Of a stretch of DNA of 64,000 bases, positions 13,533-23,964 are shown piece by piece. This stretch comes from Haberlea rhodopensis (taxonomy: Eukaryota > Streptophyta > Magnoliopsida > Lamiales > Gesneriaceae), in contig CAJQUN010000003.1 of the NCBI GenBank assembly GCA_907163345.1, forward strand, positions 29,341,879 through 29,405,878, given 5' to 3'. Position 1 is the stretch's first letter; each line of letters begins with the position of its first letter. The translations under genes were made by a program, and so were the position numbers. The notes below the pieces were generated by a model. The model was not told the origin of the DNA and ran no database searches. It saw only the letters and a program-made list of their open reading frames with translations.

Positions 13533-13876
13533 ATGAAAAGTGGCCCTATCTATGTAACCCAAAGAAATTCTTATGTAGTTGGGCGCGCTCACAAAAAACA
13601 AACACGGAAGAGGTTCTTGCATCGCGTCATCACTGATGATGACGACTCAGAAGACAACCTCCAAGATGCTCAGACGCTCGACCAAGCTGACAGTCCCATC
13701 GAAGGTTATTTTTCATTCTGTCCATCTATCATACATCATATTGTTTTTTTTTCTGGGCTTTTCCTATAACCGTTAAAGATTTTGATGCCTTGCCCAATGC
13801 AGATGATGCCTACGAAGTGACCAAAACAAAAAAGTCTGCAAGGGGAAGAATCATTAAAGCCAAGCAATTTGACTAG
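13533..13876 (+). other. Exon-like tail downstream of the RPA gene
   Basis: Two further blocks look exonic. About 13533-13703 encodes a basic then acidic stretch (HRVITDDDDSEDNLQ) ending at a gtta donor-like site. About 13780-13876 encodes DFDALPNADDAYEVTK and a lysine/arginine-rich end closed by TAG. They follow a TGA in the chained RPA frame, so they are either an alternative 3' end, a part lost by mutation, or UTR. Confidence 0.3.
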
Positions 13877-14213
13877 CTATGCATGTCATCTCCTACCATG
13901 ACATACCGAACACATGTTTGCTCTATAATGAACCATTATCATTTTGAAAACTCTTGAAGACGACTTTTGTTTAGTTTTGCTGTCTGTTAGAGTAAACCTT
14001 TTGATGCGCTATAGGATATCGCCTACTGCGGTGATGCACTTTTATCTGATAATTTTCTTTTTGGGATATCTTGGCCCCTGCTAAGAACTAACAATCTTAT
14101 GTCTTGATGCACTTGTTTGTTTGTAGTTACAGTCATTGCTATCATCCTTTAATATATGATCTAGAGTTATTTTAATATTGAACTTGCATGGCCAACTTCT
14201 ACGCCATTATATT

Positions 14214-14339
14214 TTGGTTAAAGGTTTGAAACAGTTGAAGAGAGATGATACATTTGAATATACCATTAGTAAGCCGGATACGTTGATTGAATTGTTGTCC
14301 AAGTTGGAGAAGAGCCCTCAGCTTCAACCTACTGCTAGG
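14214..14339 (+). other. Captured exon-like fragment in the Helitron 3' region
   Basis: An open block reads VKGLKQLKRDDTFEYTISK then PDTLIELLSKLEKSPQLQPTAR and stops at a consensus donor (ag/gtgagc at 14340). It has the codon texture of a real exon, unlike the flanking AT-rich DNA, and sits within about 120 bases of the Helitron terminus, where plant Helitrons commonly carry host gene pieces. The parent gene was not recognised. Confidence 0.4.
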
Positions 14340-14426
14340 TGAGCATACCCATTTTCGTTTTTTATTGTTGCAGTCGAGTATTATTTTATTACGGGACGAT
14401 AGTGCTTGCCCAGTAAGTTTGTCCCT

Positions 14427-14461
14427 GGCACCGTGCCTTGCACGGTGCCAAAACATACTAG
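14427..14461 (+). repeat. Helitron 3' terminal hairpin and CTAG end
   Basis: The arms ggcaccgtgc (14427-14436) and gcacggtgcc (14440-14449) pair perfectly around a 3-base loop. After 8 more bases comes CTAG (14458-14461), then T. This matches the Helitron termination signal. Confidence 0.88.
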
Positions 14462-15219
14462 TAAAATTATGTTAGTCTTATACTAAGTTAATCCTTTTCA
14501 ACATTCTAGAACAAAATAACATTTGAAATCAGTGTCGCATAAATGCTTGTGAAGCATCATTTTGCATGAAGGTGAGGTTTCTTCAACCAGTTAGCATGAA
14601 TTATGCAAGAATTACCATGGAAAGGGAAAGTCGACAAATATTAAAAAACTGGTGTCTTTGTTCTTAAGTTGTCCAGGCTTTGAGGTACATGCACAAGCAC
14701 ATGATGATGTTTTTCAAGAGGCTGAGTATTTTGGTGGGGAATCCGTGCCAATTTCACTAATTTTTTTTAAGGCAGAACAAAAATTAAGTGACAGAACATA
14801 AGAAAAGTTCACCATTGTCTGTTTTGTCCTACCGTCTGCCAAGAGGGTGACAATTTTGGTGAAGAATACAAGCTGATTTCATCAAAGATTTCAACTCCTA
14901 AGGTAAAATTTAGTGAGACAACATAGAATATGTTCATTAGTGTGCACTCCCAATGTATACTGCTAGATGCATCACGTAATCTATTTGTTCCAGGAAATCT
15001 GTTCCGGTTCTGTTTTGTCCTCCAAAATGTTACCCAAAAATCAATCGCAAATTCAATGCCACACTTTAAATAACTGTGATCACTAGCAATTTCATATCAT
15101 AAAATAATGGAACAACAAGCTTGTCAATGCACTATACCCCAAAGATTCACAAGGAAACAAACTATTGGAGGAATTTTACGCCAGTGAAATTAATTAAAGC
15201 ATGTATACCGGACTCTCAC
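14462..15219. other. Non-coding stretch with a diverged tandem duplication
   Basis: No gene found. Two similar blocks at about 14716-14822 and 14840-14945 share the order aagagg-tga, attttggtg, atttca, aa-ttaagtgaga and aacataga-a, suggesting an old tandem duplication of about 120 bp. The expected last exon of the AXR4-like gene (minus strand) should lie here but was not recognised. Confidence 0.4.
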
Positions 15220-16909
15220 CTGGGTCCATCGTCCTCCAGAATGTTTGACAAGTGTAGCCTGAGGAATGGTATCAGCAATATGGCGGCCCTTAGTCATCCA
15301 TAAGTCAGACCACCCACGAGACCAAATCAATCTATTATGGCGCCTACTTTAGTCATCGTTCTTTTCGGGATTCCGGTGTAGTAGCACTCGGTGGTCAAGA
15401 GGTATCGATGAGCAGCAAATTTCGATATCTAGGTTCAGTTATCCAAAATGATGGAGAGATTAACAATAACGTTAACCACATGATTCAGGCTGGCTGATTG
15501 AAATGGAGAAACGTCATCGGAGTTCTATGCGATAGTAAAATCCCGTTGAAATTGAAAGAAAAGTTTTATAGAACTGTTGTTAGACCCGCAATGTTGTATG
15601 AGATGGAATGATGGGCACTCAAGAGGAATCACATCCAAAATATGAGTGTGGCAGAGATATGTATGCTTCGTTGGAGGTGCGGTAAGACCAGAAGATATAA
15701 AATAAGGAACGGAGATATTCGAGCTGAAGTAGGCGTAGCTTGTATGGAAGAGAAGATGCAAGAAAACCGCTTACGTTGGTTTGGTCATGTTCGATGTAGG
15801 CCCAGCAGTGCACCTGTGCATCGAGTGGAGTCCATGGATTTTGGCCAGTTCACGAGAGCGAAAGGACGACCGAAGAAGACATTGCTCGAAGTTATACGCA
15901 AAGACTTGGAGTGCAAGGGGATTACAGAAGATATGTTGACCGATTAAGCGTTTGGAGAAGACTGAGCATGTGTCCGACCCGACTTGATTCTCTCCATTGT
16001 TCATATAGTCACCCCAATTCATTGGGATTAAAGGCTTTGTTGTTGTTGTTGTTGTTGTTTTTAGGCTGCTCCATTCAGACAAATCAAAGCTAAAATTCAG
16101 CTTCTTCCCCATACCAACAACTGCTCTTCCCCCATTTATACCCTTCAATAGAATCATATGTGCCTCAACCTCTGGTGCATCACCTGACTTCATACAACAC
16201 ATTGCAAGAACTGTCTCAAACACGAACTTAAACCGCAACACTATTTGCCTCACCAAGGCATTTCCAAAGTCCAAAGTGGCCATGTTGTTCCGCTTGGCAC
16301 ACCATCAAGAAGACAAGAACCACAACAATTATAAATTTCTAATTAATCCTCGCTTTTACGAAACCCAATTGGCACTCAACCCAAATGCAGAAACGTGCAA
16401 ACCAAGTCCACAGGGGCTAATCCCATCGAATCCACCACCTCGCCAAACACCCTACCCATTTCTCCACCACCTAATTTAATATACTTAATCCTCTCTTTCT
16501 TTGAAACAGAATATCATTCTCCTCAAAATTCACATACCTTGCTCAACAAGCTGATCAAATCCCCAGAACAGGTCCTTCTCCTTTATCTCCATATAAACCG
16601 TCCACATTCTGCCGAAAAATCATTCCCGCCCACATTCTCCTCGACCACAACATAAGATTTATCCGACAACCCTGAGCCCGGAAGATCAAGAGCCATGGCG
16701 TGGACATTTCTAAGACCTAAAAACTTAATAACTTTGCGACAAGCAAAAGAGCTGAAGCCTATGCCATGTACAATCAGAACATGGCTATCCAAGTTAGTGG
16801 GTCCCTGCTGAATGGAAAAGACTTCAAGTTGGGGGTGATTAGGGTTGTTTGTATCTTGATGCTGCGACCACTGGAATAGTGGAGATGAAGATTGGGGTGG
16901 TGGTGGGGG
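15220..16909 (-). pseudogene. AXR4-like: AXR4-like gene, main part, decayed and interrupted
   Basis: On the minus strand, conserved AXR4 pieces occur in gene order. 16909-16538: HYSSGRSIKIQ, then in another frame NPNHPQLEVFSIQQGPTN, the hydrolase-like VLIVHGIGFSSFACRKVI, and HAMALDLPGSGLSDKS, ending at donor aag/gtatgt. 16470-16360: GRVFGEVVDSMGLAPVDLV, then SAFGLSANWV in another frame. About 16300-16066: RFKFVFETVLAMCC and EVEAHMILLKGINGGRAVV to FSFDLSEW. 15335-15220: LIWSRGWSDLW and ATLVKHSGGRWTQ, ending at donor cag/gtgaga. AXR4 is a plant ER protein with an alpha/beta-hydrolase-like fold that helps the AUX1 auxin importer leave the ER. At least three frame changes inside exons, and a LINE fragment between DLSEW and LIW, mark this copy as a pseudogene. 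Its N-terminal exon lies at 40958-41210. Confidence 0.8.
15336..16062 (+). mobile_element. 5'-truncated RTE-type LINE fragment in the AXR4-like pseudogene
   Basis: On the plus strand the final part of a non-LTR reverse transcriptase is readable: GGQEV, KFRYLGSVIQNDGEI, the C-terminal AEICMLRWRCGK region and ENRLRWFGHVRCRPSSAPV. It is followed by a short 3' UTR ending in (ttg)n at about 16036-16060. Nonsense codons occur, for example after MIQAG and in YEME-stop-WAL. It is the same family as the copy at 45141-47260. The left junction lies near 15335-15345, and no convincing target duplication was found. Confidence 0.8.
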
Positions 16910-17289
16910 TGTTGGGTTTCCCTCCTAGCATCAGATCTAAACACAACGAAAAATAACATAAACAGAACTCGATGATGGTTCGATGACGCTTGATTCATAT
17001 ATTAAACATGCAAATATAAAATATAAATGCACGAAAAAGAGATTACCATTCACCGATGTAAATTCGATAGCGGTGATCTCTCAAGTCCAATCAACCTGGC
17101 CATATCTACAAGCTCAGCATCGGTAGTTTGGTATGAACTTTTATAAGATAAAGTGAATTGATTGGAGATATAGGTTCGCAATAACCCTAGATATGACTAA
17201 CATATTTATAGTTGTAATGCAGCTAATTAGGCTAGTGTTCATAAAGCCCATCGGGACAACATTTGGCTTGCAGGATATTTATGCTAACA
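16910..17289 (-). repeat. LTR of old copia element A
   Basis: A 380-bp block opens tgttgggttt and closes gctaaca, and is followed at 17290 by atctcacactta, the complement of a purine tract as expected next to a 3' LTR of a minus-strand element. It abuts the AXR4-like coding sequence directly, with ggggg at 16905-16909 as the possible left target-site copy. The partner LTR was not found. Confidence 0.55.
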
Positions 17290-20067
17290 ATCTCACACTT
17301 ACCACAAAGCCAACATAAAACTACAAACGCGTAATACAAGCAACTCAATCCAATTGAATAACTTGATTTACTACCAATGTACATAATTATGATACATAAA
17401 TATGTCAAACGTTTTAAGTTTAGAACTTTCTATAAATGCAACATTTTCAAAAATAGAAACTCCACTAAAGTTAGGAGCTTTCAAATATTAAATTCATCTC
17501 TTCTAAATCACACAATTTGAGCACTAACATTTAAGTCTCAATTCTCATCGACAGATCGACGACATGTTGATTGTGACCCAACGAGACTCAAGTGTATCAT
17601 AGCAGTAGGATCACAACCGTTGTGATTTTAGAAGTCAAGCAAGGGCTTACCCTGAAATACACATTGTCATATCAATTAAACTATTTTAATAGACACTGGC
17701 AGAAATATAATTCCAGCAATAACCTACCGATCATGGGTAACGCTTAGCATCTGCACTTTATGAAGACATAGATACAAATGACTAGCAACGTACGAGAACC
17801 TGTCAGTCATAGTTAACGTGCAGTGCATTCATTTCACTCAATATGCCCCGATTGAATCTAGGGCATTGATTGGCCGAGACCCCTTATGAGTTCAATAACT
17901 ATCTATTTGTTTCACGTATATAATTCATTGTGTGCGTATATGAAAACACATTTCTTACAAGCACTACTCACTCTGGCCAGAGATTCCTCGAATCATATAC
18001 AGAAAAACACATAGGACATCAGGGTTCATCAAGACTAGTGGTGAATCCCCAACGACAATCATAGGTCTCTGACAACATTCCTGAATACCCAAAATAACAA
18101 CTTTATGACCAACATGTGATCAGTCATTAAATCAAAGTATACAATTATCTGTCAAGACCTCAATAACGTCTTGGGTCATGAGGAGTAATGGTGTACAACT
18201 ATGACTAGGAATTATATACTCGACAAATGGTAAACACTTACAGAATTCAGAGTAGGGTCGTTCATTTGAACTCATTCCTAATGAGCACCTATTCATGTTT
18301 GATGACTTCTCCAAGCGAACGTTGATGAAACACGTGCACTACACTAGACACATCATGAATACCAGTATCTATTGAGCATATATCGATATCCCATCCTCGA
18401 AGGCTCATCGACCATGAACATTTAGAAATCGTAGTCGAGAATGTATTACATGGTCACCATCATATGAGTAACCACATCATATAGACTATAGCAATCTCAA
18501 TGACTTCATTAATGCATCATGATGCATGGGTAAACAGTTGAAGAAGTGACATATATATTAATATTCAAACAAAGATTTGTCATAATAAGATTACAAGTAC
18601 AATCAAGCAACTATTGATTTACTTAAATCACATATGACAACAATATCTTTCACTTTCCCAAAGCCAACTACTCATTTTGGTCTCAATACCATTTTCCCAA
18701 GATGTCTGATAGACATAAATGGTCGTAAACGCTTTGCCAGTGGATTTGCTATAATTTTCTGTTGAAGCAACTCTCTCGATAATGATGTCACATATATCAT
18801 CTATCTCATTAGATGATATTTTCTCAATATATGTTTGGATTCTGTTTGGATTCTGATGAGATCTTGGCTATTCGTAATAGCTCAAATGTTGTCACAGTAC
18901 ACATGGACTGTGTCAATCGCACTAGAAATTATACACATTTCTTGGATGCAATTTCATATCCAAACTGTTTTTTTGCTGCATCATATGCTGCAATGCATTT
19001 CAGCTTCAGTGGTGGAATCCGATGTGGTATCTTGCTTGGAACATTTCCAAGAGGCAATACTAATATTCAGCTTAAATACAAATCCGAAATCGATTTTGAA
19101 TCACCTACATTCGACTGAAAAATAGCATCAACTTAGCATTCAACTTTTATTTCTTCACTAACAGATCCAAAAATCATGAAGATATCATAAGTTCTTCATA
19201 AATACTTGAGGATTATTTTCACAGTTTTCCAATGACCTTCACCGAGATCTGTCTGACGTCTGCTCATTATGCTAAAAGCATATTCCACATCAAGCCGAGT
19301 ACATAACATAGCATACATTATGCTATTAATAGTCGAAACATAAGGTACCATTATCATATTTCTCTCTCCTCATCAATATTATGACTTATTGACCTCGAGA
19401 GATGAATACTATAACATATTGGGAAGTAATTAGTTTTCGACTATTCCATGCTAAACATTTTATCACAGTGTTTATGTATGTAGATTGAGAGAACTCAAGC
19501 TTCATCATAGATCCATCCCTATAGATCTTTATGCAAAGCATATGAGATGCTTCTCTCAAATCTTTCAAGGAGAAATTAGTAGATAATCATGCTTTAATTG
19601 ATTAATCCAATTTCATTCACAATGAGTATGATATAATCGATTTAAAGCACTACAAATGTAACCGCGCTCCCACAAACCCTTTTGTACACACATGTCACTT
19701 CCGGATTTTTAACAAAACCAAACACTTTGCTAATGTTATCAAAATGGATGTTCTAACTTCGGGATGCCTTCTTAGGCCTATAAATGGACCTCTGGAGTTT
19801 GCAAACATTTTGCTTACTCCCAGAAGTTGTGAACAACTTTGGCTGTTACATTTTTACCTCAATGTCACAATTGAGAAATGTTGTGTTCACAATCACCTGT
19901 CATATCTCATATTCATAATATAAAGATATAAATAATAAAATCCAAACAGACTATAGCATCATAACTGATGAAAAGTTCCTCATAGACAACTCTTTGCTTA
20001 TGGGAATAACCTCTTACCACCAGTTAAGCTTCGAAGGTCGCTACGTTCCCATATACTCCAAGCTTTT
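17290..20067 (-). mobile_element. Degenerate copia element A, 3' part (RT and RNase H remnants)
   Basis: There is no long frame, but minus-strand translations keep the copia order. An RNase H remnant at about 18835-19030 contains CSKKTVWI, VYCDN and AITNSQDLI-like words, equivalent to the family's AAKEAVWI...VYCDN...AIA..KDPRSHQ. Reverse transcriptase remnants lie to about 20060. Many stops show that this is an ancient insertion. The young LTR element at 20068-25214 splits it, and the TSD ctttt (20063-20067) repeats at 25215-25219. Confidence 0.65.
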
Positions 20068-21315
20068 TGTTGAGCCTTAAACGCATTGTTGAATTTAATG
20101 CTTAATTTATCTCCAAATTATTTATGAGTTTTGATGATCAACAAAATTTGTGTTTGTTATACTAATGTGTCTACTTAGTGTACATGTTTAAATGGTTGAA
20201 AAGTGGATTATTTGAAGGAAATCAAAATATGCAAGGACTTGGCGGATCGCCCCAGGCGATGGTGATCATCGCCCCAAGCGATGGCATCCAAGGGAGACAT
20301 TGCCACGCCCATCGACTGAAGCGACGCCGAGGACCGCGCGCATGGAGAGATCGCTTGAGGCGATGCATGTTTGTTTGAGGCGATGGAGACTTCGTTTGAG
20401 GCGATGAAAATTTATGATCATCTAAAGCTACGGCATTGATTTTTGGTGACGATCGCCTGAGGTGATCAGTACATCGCCTGAGGCGATGTGTGAAAGATTT
20501 CGACCGTTAGAACGTGGCGATGGTGATCGCCCGAGGCGATGTCTGAGGCGATCTTGGAGTGATTCAAGCCTTATGTGTAGCAACGGCTAGTAGGAGCCTT
20601 GGGAGCCTTCTACACTATAAATATGGATGTTTTGGATCAATTTGAAGACAAGAAACAAGAGGGTACACTACAAGAAAGCTTTGCTCAATCTAAATCGTTC
20701 TAGCATTGCAAACTTCATACATTTGTGTTGTATTGGAGTTTGTAATTTTTTTCTTGTGAGAGAACTTTTGATTCTTCGTGTTGTTATACCGTGAAGGTGT
20801 TATTTGATTTATTGTAAGGTCCTCCAACACCGACGCAAGTTGGAAATTGTATAAGACATCAACAAGTGAAGTTGGTGCAAGTGTGTGGCTATCCTTGGAG
20901 CCCTTAAGGCCAAGAAGACTCGTGAAGAGTGTGGGTAACTCGGGAAGAGTTTGTATGTGGCTATCCTTGGAGCCCTTAAGGCCAAGAAGACTCGTGAAGA
21001 GTGTGTTACTCGGGAAGAGTGTGTTGTGGCTAACTTGGAGCCCTTAAGGCCAAGATCAAAGTTGTTCTAGTGGAACCTCGGTTGGACGTTTTCTAGCCGG
21101 GAAGAGGAGACGTAGGCGATTCATCGCCGAACTTATATAACAAATTCTCGTGTTCTTTATTGCTTTATTTATATTACGCATTATTTATTTCTTCATATTG
21201 TTTATTTATCGATTGACTTGAAGTCTTCCGCAGCGCAAACTCGACTTTTTGCAAATTCATTTTAAAATGCTTATGTAGCTAAGGAACCTCATTCACCCCC
21301 TCTTCGGTTCCAACA
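20068..21315 (+). repeat. Left LTR of the gag-only element
   Basis: The 1,248-bp LTR has a TATAAATA box at 20617-20624, a GGCGAT/ATCGCC word array at 20244-20552, and an approximately 70-bp tandem unit repeated about 2.5 times at 20881-21053 (cttggagcccttaaggccaag core). The end cttcggttccaaca precedes the primer site. Confidence 0.92.
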
Positions 21316-21317
21316 AG

Positions 21318-21330
21318 TGGTATCAGAGCC
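21318..21330 (+). other. Primer binding site (tRNA-iMet type)
   Basis: TGGTATCAGAGCC lies two bases after the LTR end. This is the usual primer site of plant copia elements and fixes the plus orientation. Confidence 0.88.
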
Positions 21331-21362
21331 ATTTGATTTTTGTTTTAAATCAAAATTTTTAT

Positions 21363-22850
21363 ATGGCTAATCTAGCAAATGAGTTTGCTCAAGGTCAATC
21401 GACCTCGCTCTTCACGGGAGATAACTACGGATATTGGAGAATAGAATTTCTCCATATATTCAATCCGTAGATTATGACCTATGGAAGATAATAGTAAAAG
21501 GTCCACATATTCCTTTAAAGGAAGTTGAGGGAAGGAATGTTCCCAAAGAAATGGACGACTTTACAAGGGCAGATATGATTTTAATTTCTCAAATGCTAAA
21601 TCTATTAATATTTTGCATTGTGCTTTAGATATGAAGGAGTACAACCGGATTTCGATGTGCTCAACCGCCAAGGAGATTTGGGACAAACTTCAAATTTGTC
21701 ATGAGGGAACCAATCAAATAAAGGAGACAAAGATAGATCTACTACAAATCAAATATGAAATATTTGAGATGGAGTCCGGAGAAAATGTTGACTCAATGTT
21801 TAGAAGGCTCACTCAAATCATCAATGAGCTTGCCCAACTTGGAGAAAAGTATCCTCCAAAGAAAATATGGAGAAGAGCCCTTAGAGCCTTACCACAAGAA
21901 TGTGATGCCAAGAGGACGGCTATCATTGAATCCAACAAAGGAGATAGTGCATCATATGATCTTGATGAACTCCATGGAATCTTAGTGACTCATGAGCTTG
22001 AAGTGTCAACCCGGAAGGGATTAAAGGAGGAAGATGGATCCATAAGAAAGGGGATAGCCTTGGTCGGGAGGAAAGAACAATCTGATGATGAAGATGATGA
22101 AGAGATGATCTTGTTCACAAGAAAGTTCAAGAAATTCTACAACAAATACAACAAGCCAAAGACCTCCGGTGCCACCAAACATGATTCCAAACAAGAGGTA
22201 ACATGTTATAATTGTCAATATAAATGTCATTATGCTAATGAATGTCCTAGGAAGAAGGATGAGGATAAAGGGAAGAAGAAAGCTTTAATGGCCACATGGA
22301 GTGATAGTGACTCCGATGAAAAAGAAGCAACAAACCTTTGTCTCATGGCCAAAGATGATGCAAATGACGAAGAAGAGGAAAGTGACGATGATGTACCATC
22401 TTTTGATGAGTTATTAGAAACATATAATGAGTTAATTGATGTTCTTGGCAAAACAAGATGAGTAACAAATTGCTCAAACTTGAGTTAGCCAAGATAGATG
22501 AAGAAAACAATTCATTATAAATGAATTAAGTTCATTGAAGAAATCCTTTTGCAAGTTTAGTGAAAGTAGCTTAAAATTGGAAGAATTGCTTGGCTTGCAG
22601 CGATATAACGTCGATAAAGCCGGACTCTAAAACTTTTTCAAACTTGTTGGCTAAAGCTAAGCATAATTCCCCTACTTGCACTTATTGTTGCAAGGTTGGT
22701 CATATAAGAAACAAATGTAGATTTGTTAAAAATCAATACCAACCAAACAAATGGTGGAAATGTATTCCAAATGCATCGATGAAAGCTAACTCGCAAGGAC
22801 CCAAAAATAAAATGGGTACCAAAGATCCTCCAATTGTTAACTTGTTTTGA
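21363..22850 (+). pseudogene. gag-like ORF of the non-autonomous element, frameshifted
   Basis: From ATG 21363 the frame reads MANLANEFAQGQSTSLFTGDNYGYW, then shifts near 21440 (ISPYIQSVDYDLWKIIVKGP) and again near 21600. The longest piece, 21613-22461, has the gag core (MCSTAKEIWDKLQICHEGT, MFRRLTQIINELAQLG) and a zinc knuckle CYNCQYKCHYANEC (CX2CX4HX4C), then a Ser/Asp/Glu-rich tail. A second piece, 22590-22850, holds another knuckle-like CTYCCKVGHIRNKC and ends VNLF-stop before any protease. It would form the particle shell and bind RNA. Confidence 0.85.
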
Positions 22851-22860
22851 GGAACAACAA

Positions 22861-23964
22861 AGGGAGATGTGATGAAGGAACTAGCACCTCAAGGGAGGAA
22901 ATCATCTTATGCACCACAATAGAGGAAGCACGAGGTAAATGACCGGTGATATGAACTCATTCGTATCATCCAAGGTAAATTTATTTTGAACATCATAGTA
23001 GCATAATTAGCTCTTTTTGCTTGGTTAATATTCTTTGAATTGAATATTATAATTATGTGGTGAAATTCAATTACTTTGAAGGTGATCTTTGGGAAATTGA
23101 ATTTTATGTACATTATTATGATATCATATTTAGGGGGGAGCTAATTATATTTAATAAGAGCAATTTCAAAATTTCATTGTCACAAATTAATTGTGACCAG
23201 TAAATAATGAAGCTCAATATTCATTGATAGTAAAATGTATTTCCCATTAGCATATGTATATTTAAATTGTTTTAATGCATGATTTATGCTTAACTCATTA
23301 TGGTAAATATCTTGTGCCATGAATCCACTTTGAATATGAAATGTGCAATATAATTAAATGTGATAAAGCATGCTTTAATTGTTTAGATGCTCAATCTTGG
23401 ATCATAGAAATATGGCTTAAGATTTTCATTTAACTTTATTGTTTCTATGGCCTCAATGGTTTTACTCTCATTAACTTATCAATTGTTTATAATGATGCGT
23501 TGAGCTATTTAATGTTTATTGGGCACGATTGCTTGAATTCTTTATGGAACATATGCACACTTTGCACATTTAGAATTCATTATTGTTTAAAGCCTTAAAC
23601 GCATGTTTGTCTTCCTCTAAATGCCGTCAGACCAAAGTACGTATTTGAGGATTGCCTTTTAATCTTATGATTGTTATGACTACATGCTTGATGAGGAACA
23701 TGTGTTAATTGTTAAAATATGGCTATGTGTCAACATATTGTGATATGTTTATTAGAACTTTGTGTTTTTTGATTATCACAAAAGGGGTAGAATTTTGTGA
23801 TAAACTTGAAGCTTAATACATGCATGGTTTGAGGGGGAGAGTTTTTGTATTATGCTGTAATTGGTAAAACTTGTATGTGCTATGCATTTGTTAAGGGGGA
23901 GTCTTGTTTACTCATATTTCATTTACAAGTTTATCAGGTTTTGTGATCATCAAAAGGGGGAGAT
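22861..23964 (+). other. Non-coding internal region and polypurine tract of the gag-only element
   Basis: About 1.1 kb without coding potential replaces the pol region. It ends in the purine tract caaaagggggagat at 23951-23964, immediately before the right LTR. Several ggggg-containing purine runs (23135, 23835, 23893) precede it. Confidence 0.7.

Larger units (their letters stand above)
5100..14461 (+). mobile_element. Helitron carrying Rep/helicase and RPA1-like genes (5' boundary approximate)
   Basis: The 3' terminus is explicit. A 10-bp perfect hairpin (arms 14427-14436 and 14440-14449, 3-nt loop) is followed 12 bases later by CTAG at 14458-14461 and a host T, the classic Helitron end (hairpin, CTRR, insertion between A and T). 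Upstream on the same strand lie a complete Rep/helicase gene and a multi-exon replication protein A gene, the usual gene pair of plant Helitrons. No target duplication is expected for this class. The 5' TC end is not resolved, so the start given is an estimate. Confidence 0.85.

Noticed and set aside
16875..16945. Splice acceptor gatgctag/gag joining directly to the AXR4-like N-terminal exon
   Set aside because: The join keeps frame, but the acceptor lies inside the LTR of copia element A, so it is better explained as an insertion boundary than as an original splice site.
20847..21047. ORF with repeated LSLEPLRPRRLVKS units (also at 24744-24944)
   Set aside because: It lies wholly inside the LTR tandem repeat and is duplicated in the other LTR. 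It is a by-product of the repeat, not a gene.
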